Positions 6,593 to 14,631 are shown, counted from the stretch's first letter. The stretch: 64,000 bases of DNA from Nitrincola salilacus (GCF_046271865.1 NZ_CP176580.1:1860001-1924000), one strand, 5' to 3'. The notes: generated by a model from the sequence alone, not told the origin. Numbers and translations are program-made.

Positions 6593-6609
6593 TTAACTAA
6601 ACAGTATTG
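6593..6609 (-). repeat. IS right inverted repeat
   Basis: TTAACTAAACAGTATTG, exact complement of the left end. It lies just upstream of the transposase gene, where the element's promoter should be. Confidence 0.92.
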
Positions 6610-6619
6610 AGTCTAAGCC
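6610..6619. repeat. Target site duplication, right copy
   Basis: AGTCTAAGCC, identical to 5142-5151. Removing the IS and one copy rejoins the fosA reading frame. Confidence 0.9.
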
Positions 6620-6644
6620 CTACCGAGGGTTAGTATGGCTGTAA
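6620..6644 (+). pseudogene. Displaced 3' end of fosA
   Basis: Joined to position 5151 (after removing the IS and one duplication) this reads ...KSKPYRGLVWL and a TAA at 6642-6644. PY-x-G near the end is conserved in FosA proteins, so this is the original C-terminus; the intact protein would have had 132 residues. Confidence 0.85.
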
Positions 6645-6788
6645 GAAAATATAGCACACTATTACCCACTCGAAGGCAGAAGGTTTAATGAGTTGAATCG
6701 ACTGCACAGAGACTGTTTCTGGCGCGTTGAGAAGCTCCATTCTTACGTCCCCGCGCATGCTGGCAGTGTTATGCCTTTGGAGAGAACA

Positions 6789-7271
6789 ATGGATAAATAT
6801 CTGATCACTAGAGAAGAGATTGAACAATTTGAAGGATTATCTAAAACGCACTTTCTGAATGAAAACGCAAAACGGATTAATAAGTCACTCGGTGACCTCG
6901 CCGGTTTAACCGGCTTTGGGTTTCATATCATTGAAATTCAGCCCGGCCATGAATCTACGGAGTTTCATAAGCACTACCATGAGGATGAGTGCGTTTATAT
7001 TCTAGAGGGTGCAGGCGAAGCCCAGATCGGAGAGGAGAAATATTCAGTTAAGGCAGGAGATTTTATAGGGTATCGAGCAGGCGGTGAGGCTCATGCTCTT
7101 CGCAATAACAGTGGCTCAATATTAAAATGCATAGTCGTTGGCCAACGCCTGGACCATGATGTAGGTGATTATCCAAAACTCAATAAACGAATTTACCGCC
7201 ATAAGAATATGCCGTGGAATCTTGTTGATATTGATAGTGTTGAAGAACCAAATGCAGGTAAAAAGGCATAG
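6789..7271 (+). CDS. Cupin-domain protein
   Basis: ATG 6789 with a TTGGAG ribosome site gives 160 residues. Residues 50-115 form a cupin barrel: motif 1 is STEFHKHYHEDECVYILEGAGEA with two His and a Glu as metal ligands, motif 2 is GDFIGYRAGGEAHALRNNSG with the third His. The flanking helices resemble uncharacterised cupins annotated near sugar or auxin-binding proteins; no substrate can be named. A GTTATGC attC-core-like word at 6768-6774 upstream leaves open that it is the last cassette of the array, though a matching left end was not found. Confidence 0.78.
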   Translation: MDKYLITREEIEQFEGLSKTHFLNENAKRINKSLGDLAGLTGFGFHIIEIQPGHESTEFHKHYHEDECVYILEGAGEAQIGEEKYSVKAGDFIGYRAGGEAHALRNNSGSILKCIVVGQRLDHDVGDYPKLNKRIYRHKNMPWNLVDIDSVEEPNAGKKA

Positions 7272-7374
7272 CAAATTGTAGCCGTTCGCTGCCCTCGGAT
7301 CTGGCTTATGATCTGGCGATTCTGCGGCAGACTGGGTAGCCGCAGAGCTTTACCTCATAGTTGAAAGAGGGCTA

Positions 7375-10300
7375 TCAGCCACTCTTCCCAGCCAGATGAT
7401 CCAGCAGCTTATCAACGATTCTGATACGTACTTCGTTCTGTTCCATCTTCAGGTTGAACCTCAGTGCGCTGGCTCCGTCCAGCTTATAAGCCCCCGGCTG
7501 TTGCTGCACCAGCCTCACCAATATCATCGGCTCCACGAGTGGTTCCGTATCGAACTCGATCTTGCCTGATTTTGCTCCGGCATCCAGTTTAATGATACCC
7601 AGAGCCTGAGCCTTGAGTTTCAGCTCGGTAATGGCGATCAGGTTTTTCACGGCATCGGGCATCATGCCGAAACGGTCAATCATCTCCACCTGCAGCTCAT
7701 GCAGCGCCTTCGAGTCCTGTGCATTGGCGATACGCTTGTACAGGATCAGGCGGTTATGTACATCCGGCAGATACTCTTCCGGAATCAGGGCTGGCAGGTG
7801 CAGGTTAACCTCACAGCCATGCTGCAGAGGCTTGTCCAGATTCGGTGTTTTGCCTTCACGGATGGATTTGATCGCTTCTTCCAGCATCTCCATGTAAAGC
7901 CCGAAGCCGATTGTCTGCATCTGGCCACTTTGCTCCTCGCCCAGCAGTTCACCGGCACCACGAATCTCAAGATCATGTGTGGCCAGTGTAAAGCCAGCGC
8001 CCAGGGTGTTGGCCTGGCTGAGGGCTTCGAGGCGCTTGCGGGCATCTTCGGTCATGGCGCGGGCAGGGGGCGTCAACAGATAGGCATAGGCCTGATGATG
8101 CGAGCGCCCGACACGTCCGCGTAACTGGTGAAGCTGCGCCAGCCCGAACTTGTCGGCCCGTTCAATGATGATGGTGTTGGCGTTGGGAATATCGATGCCG
8201 GTCTCAATGATTGTGGTACAGACCAGTACATTAAAGCGCTTGTGATAGAAATCGCCCATCACCTGTTCCAGCTCGCGCTCGCGCATCTGGCCGTGCCCGA
8301 TAGCGACGCGGGCCTCCGGCACCAACTCTGATACCTCTCGTGCCAGCTTTTCAATGCTCTTGACCTCATTGTGCAGGTAATAGACCTGACCACCACGCAG
8401 CAGCTCACGCAGAATTGCCTCTTTCAGCAGCGGTGCGGTGGATTCGCGAATAAAGGTCTTCACCGACAGGCGTCTTGCCGGTGGTGTGGCGATGATCGAC
8501 AGATCGCGCATGCCCGACATCGCCATATTCAGCGTGCGCGGAATCGGTGTGGCGGTCATGGTCAGGATATCGATCTCGGCGCGCAGCGATTTGATCCGCT
8601 CCTTCTGCTGCACACCAAAGCGGTGCTCCTCATCAATGATCAGCAGCCCAAGGTTCTTGAACTTGATATTGCCCTGCAGCAGCTTGTGCGTGCCGATCAG
8701 GATATCCACCTGCCCGGATTCCACAGCAGTGGTGATCTCTTGCTGCTGTTTGGTGCTGCGAAAACGCGAGATCAGTTCGACATTCACCGGCCAGTCGGCA
8801 AAGCGATCGCAGAAGTTATCATAGTGCTGCTGCGCCAGCAGGGTGGTGGGCACCAGAATGGCAACCTGCTTGCCCGACTGTACTGCGACAAAGGCCGCAC
8901 GCATGGCGACTTCGGTCTTGCCGAAGCCGACATCACCACAGACCAACCGATCCATCGGCGTCGGGGCGCGCATATCATCCAGTACCGCCTGAATCGAGCT
9001 GGCCTGATCCGGTGTTTCTTCAAACGGGAAGGCGGCTGAAAAGCGGCGGTAATCATCTTCAGGACACTCAAACGCAAAGCCTTTGCGGGCGGCGCGGCGC
9101 GCATAGATATCCAGCAACTCAGCGGCGGCATCTCTGACCTGCTCAGCTGCTTTGCGACGTGCCTTGAGCCATTGCTCGGTACCGAGCTTCTGCAATGGCG
9201 CGGCATCCTCACTGCCGCCGGTATAGCGGCTGATCAGATGCAGTGACGAAACAGGCACATAGAGTTTGGCCTGGTTGGCGTACTCCAGCATCAGGAACTC
9301 ACTGCTCTGGCCATCCACGGAGATCGTCTGCAGGCCCCGATACCGGCCCACACCATGATCAAGGTGGACAACCGGTGCATCGATATACAGCTCAGACAGA
9401 TGCCGAATAACCTGATCCGACTGCTCCTTCTCACGCTGTCGACGACGGCGCTGGAACACCTGACGCCCGAATAACTGAGTCTCGGTGACGATATGGAACT
9501 TGCCCGGTATCGACAGGCCGGCCTCCAGCGGGTAAACCGTAATCGCTAAACCAACTGGTGCTTGCAGGAAACTGGCCCAGTTATCATGTTCCTCTGCTTT
9601 CAGGTTGCTTTTGCGCAGCAGATCCAACAGAGCCTCTCGACGACCTGCTGATTCGGCACACAGCAGCACCGGTGTATTGCTCTCGGAAACAAAACGGTGG
9701 AAATGCACCAGCGCATCCACCGCCCCTGGCTCTGCAGTCAGATCCGGGGGCGCCACGCAGGGCAGGTTGTCGCGCCCGGGTTTGACCTCTTCGGCCTCAG
9801 TGTTGAGGCGCAGTCTGGGGTATTGCTTGAGCGCAGCCTGCAGTAGATCTACCGGCAGATAGAGCTGATCGGGTGGCAGGATAGGGCGTTCGACATCATG
9901 TGCGCGTTCACTGAAGCGATCCTGTATCTCCTCCCAGAAGTGTCTGGCCGAGGCATCAAGCCCAGACTGCTCCAGCAGAAGAGTGGATGCCGGCAGATAA
10001 TCAAACAGTGTGGCGGTCTCATCAAAGAACAGGGGCAGGTAATACTCGATCCCGGCTGGGGTCAGACCTGCTGACACATCCTGGTAAACCGAACAGCGTT
10101 TGACATCGACATCAAATTTCTCACGCCAACGCTGCTTGAAATCACGCAGTGCCTGCTCGGTAAAGGGAAACTCTTTGGCTGGCAATAGCCGGATGCGCTC
10201 TATCTGTTCAACCGAACGCTGGGTATCGGGATCGAAGGTGCGAAGGGTGTCTATCTCATCATCAAACAGATCTATGCGATAAGGGGTGTCGCTGCCCATC

Positions 10301-10827
10301 GGGAAGATGTCGATGATCGCACCGCGAATGGCAAATTCACCATGCTCATACACCGTATCCACTGCCTGATAACCGGCACTGGTCAGTTGGGTACGCAGCT
10401 TTTCGGGTACCAGCTTCTGGCCCAGTTCCAGATGCAGGCAATTACCGGAAATGAAATGTACCGGTGCCACGCGCTGCATCAGTGTGGTGGCAGGCACGAT
10501 GACGATACCCTGCTCAAGACCTGGCAGCTTGTACAGAGACTCGATGCGCTGCGAGATGATGTCCTGATGCGGCGAAAAGGTGTCGTAGGGCAGGGTTTCC
10601 CAGTCAGGAAACAGCATCACCGGCAGTGAGTCACCTATGTAAAAGCCTATCTCCTGATGGGCTCTGAGCGCGGTTTCATTGTCATTACAGACCAGCAGAA
10701 TTGGCCCGGAGCGAAACTCGCGTGCTATCTGTTCCAGCAATAACCCTGTTGCACTGCCCACTACCTGTCCGAGGCGTTTGAGATCACCCGGACGTTGCGG
10801 CAGCGAGTAGGAAAATGAACTCAGCAC
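7375..10827 (-). CDS. mfd: Transcription-repair coupling factor Mfd
   Basis: The 1150-residue product has the full Mfd layout: UvrB-homology N-terminal module, the RNA-polymerase-interacting CarD-like domain (VVHLDHGVGRYRGL near residue 485), the RecG-like translocase with Walker A GDVGFGKTE around 628-636 and DEEH box near 729, motif VI RGRVGRSHHQAYAYLL, and the C-terminal TRCF domain that masks the UvrA-binding surface. It removes stalled RNA polymerase from lesions and recruits UvrA. Divergent from yghU with 138 bp between. In Pseudomonas mfd neighbours gap and nqrA; here other genes intervene. Confidence 0.97.
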   Translation of the reverse strand: MLSSFSYSLPQRPGDLKRLGQVVGSATGLLLEQIAREFRSGPILLVCNDNETALRAHQEIGFYIGDSLPVMLFPDWETLPYDTFSPHQDIISQRIESLYKLPGLEQGIVIVPATTLMQRVAPVHFISGNCLHLELGQKLVPEKLRTQLTSAGYQAVDTVYEHGEFAIRGAIIDIFPMGSDTPYRIDLFDDEIDTLRTFDPDTQRSVEQIERIRLLPAKEFPFTEQALRDFKQRWREKFDVDVKRCSVYQDVSAGLTPAGIEYYLPLFFDETATLFDYLPASTLLLEQSGLDASARHFWEEIQDRFSERAHDVERPILPPDQLYLPVDLLQAALKQYPRLRLNTEAEEVKPGRDNLPCVAPPDLTAEPGAVDALVHFHRFVSESNTPVLLCAESAGRREALLDLLRKSNLKAEEHDNWASFLQAPVGLAITVYPLEAGLSIPGKFHIVTETQLFGRQVFQRRRRQREKEQSDQVIRHLSELYIDAPVVHLDHGVGRYRGLQTISVDGQSSEFLMLEYANQAKLYVPVSSLHLISRYTGGSEDAAPLQKLGTEQWLKARRKAAEQVRDAAAELLDIYARRAARKGFAFECPEDDYRRFSAAFPFEETPDQASSIQAVLDDMRAPTPMDRLVCGDVGFGKTEVAMRAAFVAVQSGKQVAILVPTTLLAQQHYDNFCDRFADWPVNVELISRFRSTKQQQEITTAVESGQVDILIGTHKLLQGNIKFKNLGLLIIDEEHRFGVQQKERIKSLRAEIDILTMTATPIPRTLNMAMSGMRDLSIIATPPARRLSVKTFIRESTAPLLKEAILRELLRGGQVYYLHNEVKSIEKLAREVSELVPEARVAIGHGQMRERELEQVMGDFYHKRFNVLVCTTIIETGIDIPNANTIIIERADKFGLAQLHQLRGRVGRSHHQAYAYLLTPPARAMTEDARKRLEALSQANTLGAGFTLATHDLEIRGAGELLGEEQSGQMQTIGFGLYMEMLEEAIKSIREGKTPNLDKPLQHGCEVNLHLPALIPEEYLPDVHNRLILYKRIANAQDSKALHELQVEMIDRFGMMPDAVKNLIAITELKLKAQALGIIKLDAGAKSGKIEFDTEPLVEPMILVRLVQQQPGAYKLDGASALRFNLKMEQNEVRIRIVDKLLDHLAGKSG

Positions 10828-10965
10828 CTTGTTGCTCCCTGAAGCTGTTCATACCATGACTAAGACAAGCCGCATATGGTACCTGCTTGGGCTGGAAAAG
10901 GCAGCTTGTAATCTGCTGCATATGGGTCTAAAACTCATGTGATTTGCCAGAGGTAAGAGTAGATT

Positions 10966-11814
10966 ATGAGCCAGGATAAACAGTACACCCCACCCAGAGT
11001 CTGGGCCTGGGATAAACCCAATGGTGGAGAGTTCAGTCAGATCAATCGACCCACCGCAGGCGCAATGCATGAGCAGGCACTTCCCAGAGGCAAACACTCT
11101 CTGCAGCTTTACTCTCTGGCAACGCCGAATGGAGTCAAGGTGACTGTGATGCTGGAGGAGTTGCTTGAGAGGGGTATCAAGGGGGCAGAATATGATGCCT
11201 GGCCGATCAGAATTCTGGAGGGTGATCAGTTTGGCAGTGGGTTCGTATCGGTTAATCCAAACAGCAAGATCCCGGCATTGATGGATTACAGCATGGCAGA
11301 GCCGACTAGGGTTTTTGAATCCGGGTCGATTCTTCTGTATCTCGCCGAAAAATTTTCCACCTTCGTGCCAGACGGACATGCCGCCCGGACAGAAACCCTT
11401 AACTGGCTATTCTGGCAGATGGGCAGTGCACCATACCTGGGTGGTGGATTCGGGCATTTCTATGCATATGCACCGAGCAAAATGGAGTATCCGATTGATC
11501 GCTTTACACTGGAGGTAAAGCGCCAGCTGGATCTGTTGGATCGGCAGTTGGCAGAGCACGCTTTTATTGCAGGGGATACCTATACCTTGGCTGATATTGC
11601 GATCTGGCCCTGGTACGGCTGTCTGGTGTTGAATCAGGTATATGGTGCAGCTGAATTTCTGGATGCTGACAGCTATAAACACCTCATGCGATGGGCGAAA
11701 CAGATAGAGCAGCGCCCTGCAGTTAAACGCGGCGTGCGTGTCAATCGCACCTGGGGTGAGCCAGATCAGCAGTTACCGGAGCGACACAGCCCTGACGACT
11801 TTGATGATCGTTAA
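10966..11814 (+). CDS. yghU: YghU-type disulfide-bond oxidoreductase / glutathione transferase
   Basis: The protein matches Escherichia coli YghU throughout: PPRVWAWDKPNGGEFSQINRPTAG at the N-terminus, a thioredoxin-like half with LYSLATPNGVKVTVMLEELLERG, NPNSKIPALMDYS and ESGSILLYLAEKF, and the helical C-terminal half LNWLFWQMGSAPYLGGGFGHFYAYAP and FIAGDTYTLADIAIWPW. YghU binds two glutathiones and has disulfide reductase activity. 282 residues is the family length. The start has an AGAGG site somewhat far upstream. It is convergent with dapA. Confidence 0.93.
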   Translation: MSQDKQYTPPRVWAWDKPNGGEFSQINRPTAGAMHEQALPRGKHSLQLYSLATPNGVKVTVMLEELLERGIKGAEYDAWPIRILEGDQFGSGFVSVNPNSKIPALMDYSMAEPTRVFESGSILLYLAEKFSTFVPDGHAARTETLNWLFWQMGSAPYLGGGFGHFYAYAPSKMEYPIDRFTLEVKRQLDLLDRQLAEHAFIAGDTYTLADIAIWPWYGCLVLNQVYGAAEFLDADSYKHLMRWAKQIEQRPAVKRGVRVNRTWGEPDQQLPERHSPDDFDDR

Positions 11815-11847
11815 GGTGGAAGGTGGAAGGTGGATGGTGGAAGGGGA
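11813..11847 (+). repeat. Short tandem repeat AAGGTGG
   Basis: Three exact AAGGTGG units (11813, 11820, 11827), an ATGGTGG variant and a partial fifth unit begin at the stop codon of yghU. It lies between convergent genes and may vary in copy number by slippage. Confidence 0.8.
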
Positions 11848-11892
11848 CGGATAACCAGTGCATTCCGCCCCTACCCCTCTCAACCGTGCCTG

Positions 11893-12756
11893 TCAGCGCG
11901 ATTGCAACGCCTGCCTGATGGCCTCACGTGTGACATCGCTCAGCGGCACCATCGGCAGGCGACACTCCTCTTCACAAAGCTCCATCAACGATGCGGCATA
12001 CTTGATTCCCGCTGGATTCGGTTCACGAAACAGCGCCGTATAGAACGGAACCAGCTGTTCATGGATGGCCAGTGCCGCAGCAAAATCATTATCTGCACAC
12101 AGCTCCTGGATACGCGAACATTCGGCTGGCAGTACGTTGGATGCCACCGAAATACAGCCATGACCACCGCTGGCATTGTATGCCAGGGCAGTGATGTCAT
12201 CCCCGGACAGATAGCTGAAGGGCTTCTGAATCCGGCTGCGCTCATGGTTGATTCTTCCCAGTTCGCCAGTAGCGTCCTTGACCCCGATCACTCTGGGCAG
12301 CTCTGCCAGTCTTGCCATGGTGTCCGGCAGTACATCGACTATGCAGCGAGGTGGGATGTTATAGATCACGATCGGGATATCGGTGCTGTCATGCAGGGCG
12401 CGAAAGTGCTGATACAACCCCTCCTGCGACGGGCGATTGTAGTATCCGGCCACCGCAAGCACTGCATCTGCACCCACTGACTGTGCATGACGAGCATAGG
12501 CGATCGCTTCAGCCGGGTTGTTGGATCCTGCACCCGCCACGACCGGTACCTGGCCAGCAGTTTCCTGCACCACCAGATCCACTACCCGTTTATGCTCGCG
12601 CTCCGATAGCGTAGGGGACTCGCCCGTGGTGCCAACGACAACCAGTCCATGAATGCCGCCATCAAGCTGATGGCGAATCAGTTTGCTCAAGGCAGTCTCA
12701 TCCAACTGTCCATTTCTGAAAGGGGTAATCAGGGCCGTCAGGCATCCGGCTATCAT
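11893..12756 (-). CDS. dapA: 4-Hydroxy-tetrahydrodipicolinate synthase
   Basis: DapA condenses pyruvate with aspartate semialdehyde, the first committed step of lysine and diaminopimelate synthesis. ATG 12756 with an AGAGGAAA site gives 287 residues. The TIM-barrel signatures are present: GTTGESPTL (T43-T44), AGYYNRPSQEGLYQHF, Y132 in IYNIPPR, R137 and the Schiff-base lysine K160 in GVKDATG. Unlike the dapA-bamC arrangement I recall in Pseudomonas, no bamC follows; the gene is alone and convergent with yghU. Its leader (12786-12995) has the elements of a transcription attenuator with lysine codons. A related aldolase of the same family cannot be fully excluded. Confidence 0.93.
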   Translation of the reverse strand: MIAGCLTALITPFRNGQLDETALSKLIRHQLDGGIHGLVVVGTTGESPTLSEREHKRVVDLVVQETAGQVPVVAGAGSNNPAEAIAYARHAQSVGADAVLAVAGYYNRPSQEGLYQHFRALHDSTDIPIVIYNIPPRCIVDVLPDTMARLAELPRVIGVKDATGELGRINHERSRIQKPFSYLSGDDITALAYNASGGHGCISVASNVLPAECSRIQELCADNDFAAALAIHEQLVPFYTALFREPNPAGIKYAASLMELCEEECRLPMVPLSDVTREAIRQALQSR

Positions 12757-12785
12757 GGTATTTCCTCTTGTGTGAATTGCAGGCA

Positions 12786-12820
12786 ATAAAAAACCCGGTG
12801 GCGAGTGTCGCGACCGGGTT
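12786..12820 (-). terminator. Intrinsic terminator in the dapA leader (attenuator)
   Basis: On the minus strand AACCCGGT, a C/C mismatch, GCG, loop ACACT, CGC and ACCGGGTT form a strong GC-rich hairpin followed by TTTTTATT. It lies 30 bp upstream of the dapA start and downstream of its promoter and leader peptide, so it should end most transcripts before dapA unless read through. Confidence 0.85.
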
Positions 12821-12859
12821 CAGGAGTGTTCGAATCTTACGTTCTACACACGCACCACC
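12797..12859 (-). promoter_or_regulatory. Candidate antiterminator pairing in the dapA leader
   Basis: RNA segment GGTGGTGCGTG (12849-12859), which encodes the end of the leader peptide, can pair with CACTCGCCACC (12797-12807) at 10 of 11 positions including one G-U. The second segment covers the loop and part of the 3' arm of the terminator, so the two structures exclude each other. A ribosome completing the leader peptide would cover the first segment and favour termination. Pairing was worked out by hand. Confidence 0.6.
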
Positions 12860-12924
12860 AAGCCGCAGACAGGTTTCTTCTGTTTGCGGTTCTTGAGAGC
12901 CTTAGTGTTTGCGATGTAGTTCAC
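12844..12924 (-). CDS. Lysine-rich leader peptide of dapA
   Basis: A 26-codon frame starts with GTG at 12924, eight bases after AGGA, and stops with TAG at 12846. It reads VNYIANTKALKNRKQKK and then PVCGLVVRV: five lysines in ten residues (8, 11, 14, 16, 17). The codons for K16-K17 lie in the loop of the first leader hairpin. The size, ribosome site, stop position before a terminator and enrichment in the end product of the pathway fit an attenuation leader peptide, as for trpL or hisL. I know of no described counterpart. Confidence 0.6.
   Translation of the reverse strand: MNYIANTKALKNRKQKKPVCGLVVRV
12863..12889 (-). promoter_or_regulatory. First hairpin of the dapA leader, Lys codons in the loop
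   Basis: CCGCAAACAG and CTGTCTGCGG pair at nine of ten positions around the loop AAGAAAC, which holds the two consecutive Lys codons of the leader peptide. It corresponds to the pause or 1:2 hairpin of classical attenuators. A ribosome stalled for Lys-tRNA would sit here and leave the downstream antiterminator strand free. Confidence 0.55.
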
Positions 12925-12966
12925 GTAGCGATCCTGTATTAGAGATCTTGTATAAGATTGGCATCG

Positions 12967-12995
12967 AAATTAGCACGCAGTATTCTGCTGGTCAA
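12967..12995 (-). promoter_or_regulatory. Probable sigma-70 promoter of dapA
   Basis: Minus-strand TTGACC (-35, 12990-12995), a 17-base spacer and TAATTT (-10, 12967-12972) lie about 45 bases upstream of the leader-peptide start. The good -35 and ideal spacing make it the likely start of the dapA leader RNA. Confidence 0.6.
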
Positions 12996-13137
12996 TCCAG
13001 TATTTCAATTATTTTTTTATTTGAAAGTGCTCACCAGGAAATATGTCAATTTTTGATGTTTCCTATGGCTTAATGAAAATTAAAGATCATACTCACATCT
13101 GATTGGAACGATTTTCAGCGCATATCAAGGAGCCTAT

Positions 13138-13830
13138 ATGAGCTGTAACATAGGACTGATAGGGGAGTTCGACCCCTCAACTCCCGCGCATCAGGGGATT
13201 CCTCCCTCGCTCGAGCGAGCATCGAAGAAACTGGGTAAAACTGTTCGTTATGAATGGGTGCCAACGACAGAAATTACCACTGTGAAACGTCTCTGGGCTT
13301 ATGATGGTATCTGGTGCACACCGGCAACACCTTATCACAACATGGAGGGGGCTTTGCTGGCGATCAACTGGGCCAGGGAAAGGCACGTTCCGTTTCTGGG
13401 CACCTGTGGCGGCTTTCAGCATGCAATTGTCGAGTTTGCCCGTCATGTGTTGGGCTGGGAGGATGCTGATCATGCTGAATCCAATCCCGGTGCAACTCGC
13501 GCTGTGATAGCACCACTATCTTGTGCACTGGTCGAAACCACCGAGTCAGTGAGTCTGTTTCCGGATACGATGATATTCAGAGAGTATGGGGTATCTGAGA
13601 TTCTGGAAGGCTATCGTTGCCGCTATGGCTTGAATCCCGACTTCCGGCAGGCGCTGTTGAAGGGACCCATGAGGGCCAGTGCAGATGATCAGACAGGCGA
13701 AGTCCGTGCCATTGAGTTGGATAACCATCCCTTCTTTGCAGCCACTCTGTTTCAGCCTGAGAGACAGGCGCTCAGAGGCGATGAGGTGTCGCCTCTTATC
13801 ACTGCTTTTGTCAGGGCTTGTATCGGTTGA
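13138..13830 (+). CDS. CTP synthase glutamine-amidotransferase-like protein
   Basis: The 230-residue product resembles the free-standing amidotransferase half of CTP synthase, the group often labelled CTP synthase C-terminal region-related (seleno)protein. It begins NIGLIGEFDPSTPAHQGIPPSLERA, has an oxyanion/nucleophile region FLGTCGGFQHAIVEFAR with Cys at residue 90, and ends ATLFQPERQAL. Canonical class I amidotransferases have His-x-Glu in this last motif; here it is Gln-x-Glu, so the standard Cys-His-Glu triad is incomplete. Function unknown. Divergent from dapA, about 210 bp between the leader promoter and this start. Confidence 0.75.
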   Translation: MSCNIGLIGEFDPSTPAHQGIPPSLERASKKLGKTVRYEWVPTTEITTVKRLWAYDGIWCTPATPYHNMEGALLAINWARERHVPFLGTCGGFQHAIVEFARHVLGWEDADHAESNPGATRAVIAPLSCALVETTESVSLFPDTMIFREYGVSEILEGYRCRYGLNPDFRQALLKGPMRASADDQTGEVRAIELDNHPFFAATLFQPERQALRGDEVSPLITAFVRACIG

Positions 13831-13851
13831 ATACCGCGCTTTTCATGTACT

Positions 13852-13889
13852 ATCACAAATGCTAATACTACCCCTTAAGCGTTTGTGAT
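13852..13889. repeat. Inverted repeat downstream of the amidotransferase-like gene
   Basis: ATCACAAATGCT (13852-13863) and AGCGTTTGTGAT (13878-13889) pair at 11 of 12 positions with a 14-base loop. There is no following T-run, so it may be a regulator site for the osmC-like gene or a weak terminator. Confidence 0.5.
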
Positions 13890-14023
13890 GGTGTTTGCCT
13901 GGCTGACAGGCTGTTAATAGTATGTCTGGACTTCAGGGGTTCCTTGCGTTGTCTGCAGGAACAGAGTTGCAGTGCTATTCACAGCCAATGGCATAACGGT
14001 CAATGGGCTATTGAGAGGGATGT

Positions 14024-14491
14024 ATGTCAGAATATTTTGCGCGGATTGTCTGGACACGTAAAGTCGGCGAGGTCTACACGGATAACAAATACAGTCGTGG
14101 CCACCTGTGGATGTTCGATGGCGGAGCCACTGTGCCTGCCTCCTCGTCTCCGCATATCGTGCCTTTACCCTATTCAGTTGAAGAGAATGTCGATCCGGAA
14201 GAGGCGTTCATAGCGTCGCTCTCAAGCTGTCATATGCTGTTCTTTCTCTCGGTTGCAGCCAAACGCAAATTCCTGGTGGATGAGTATCTGGATAATGCCT
14301 TGGGGGTTATGGAAAAAGGTGAAGATGGCAAAGTGGCGATGACACGAGTGACGCTTCGTCCGAAGGTGACCTTTTCTGGAGAGAAACAGCCCAGTATTGA
14401 GCAACTGGAGCAGATGCATCATGAATCTCATGAGTTATGCTTTATAGCGAATTCGGTCAAAACTGAAGTAGTGACAGAAATCGTGACATAA
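14024..14491 (+). CDS. OsmC/Ohr family protein
   Basis: ATG 14024 begins a 155-residue OsmC-fold protein. Both family cysteines are present: C69 in FIASLSSCHMLFFLSVAA and C139 in HHESHELCFIANSVK. These Cys reduce organic hydroperoxides in OsmC and Ohr. The N-terminal ARIVWTR...GHLWMFDGGATVPASSSPHIVPLPYS is that of the OsmC-like subgroup that is neither classical OsmC nor Ohr. Likely peroxide defence; no OhrR-type regulator is adjacent. Confidence 0.85.
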   Translation: MSEYFARIVWTRKVGEVYTDNKYSRGHLWMFDGGATVPASSSPHIVPLPYSVEENVDPEEAFIASLSSCHMLFFLSVAAKRKFLVDEYLDNALGVMEKGEDGKVAMTRVTLRPKVTFSGEKQPSIEQLEQMHHESHELCFIANSVKTEVVTEIVT

Positions 14492-14631
14492 TCAGAGCAG
14501 AAGGTTAACCCTATTGATCTGATCAGCGCTCAAGGAGAGCTATTTGAAAGGAGAGCAGTTTGAATGGAGAGCCACATGCATGAACAGGAGCGGTCAGTCA
14601 TGTTACTCAACTCAACTGTGAAAAGCTCAGC

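Larger units (their letters stand above)
5152..6609 (-). mobile_element. Complete IS4-family insertion sequence, 1458 bp
   Basis: The element is bounded by 17-bp perfect terminal inverted repeats (CAATACTGTTTAGTTAA at 5152-5168 and its complement at 6593-6609) and by 10-bp target duplications AGTCTAAGCC. It contains one gene, on the minus strand, for an IS4-type DDE transposase, which is frameshifted near its end. The insertion disrupts the last codons of fosA. Exact duplications and perfect ends show that the insertion is recent. Confidence 0.93.

Noticed and set aside
6693..6788. N-terminal extension of the cupin gene
   Set aside because: The upstream part has no ribosome site and looks like junction DNA; ATG 6789 has one.
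1..7300. Integron integrase gene
   Set aside because: No tyrosine recombinase reading frame is present in the window; if it exists it lies to the left.
7322..7345. CTGCGGC/GCCGCAG hairpin as a terminator of mfd
   Set aside because: The stem is perfect but no T-run follows on either strand.
8371..9039. 222-codon plus-strand open frame inside mfd
   Set aside because: It is antisense to a strongly conserved Mfd region and encodes no recognisable domain.
12757..12995. Lysine riboswitch before dapA
   Set aside because: The leader is about 200 nt, contains a translated-looking frame, and I saw none of the conserved core of the L-box; peptide attenuation fits better.
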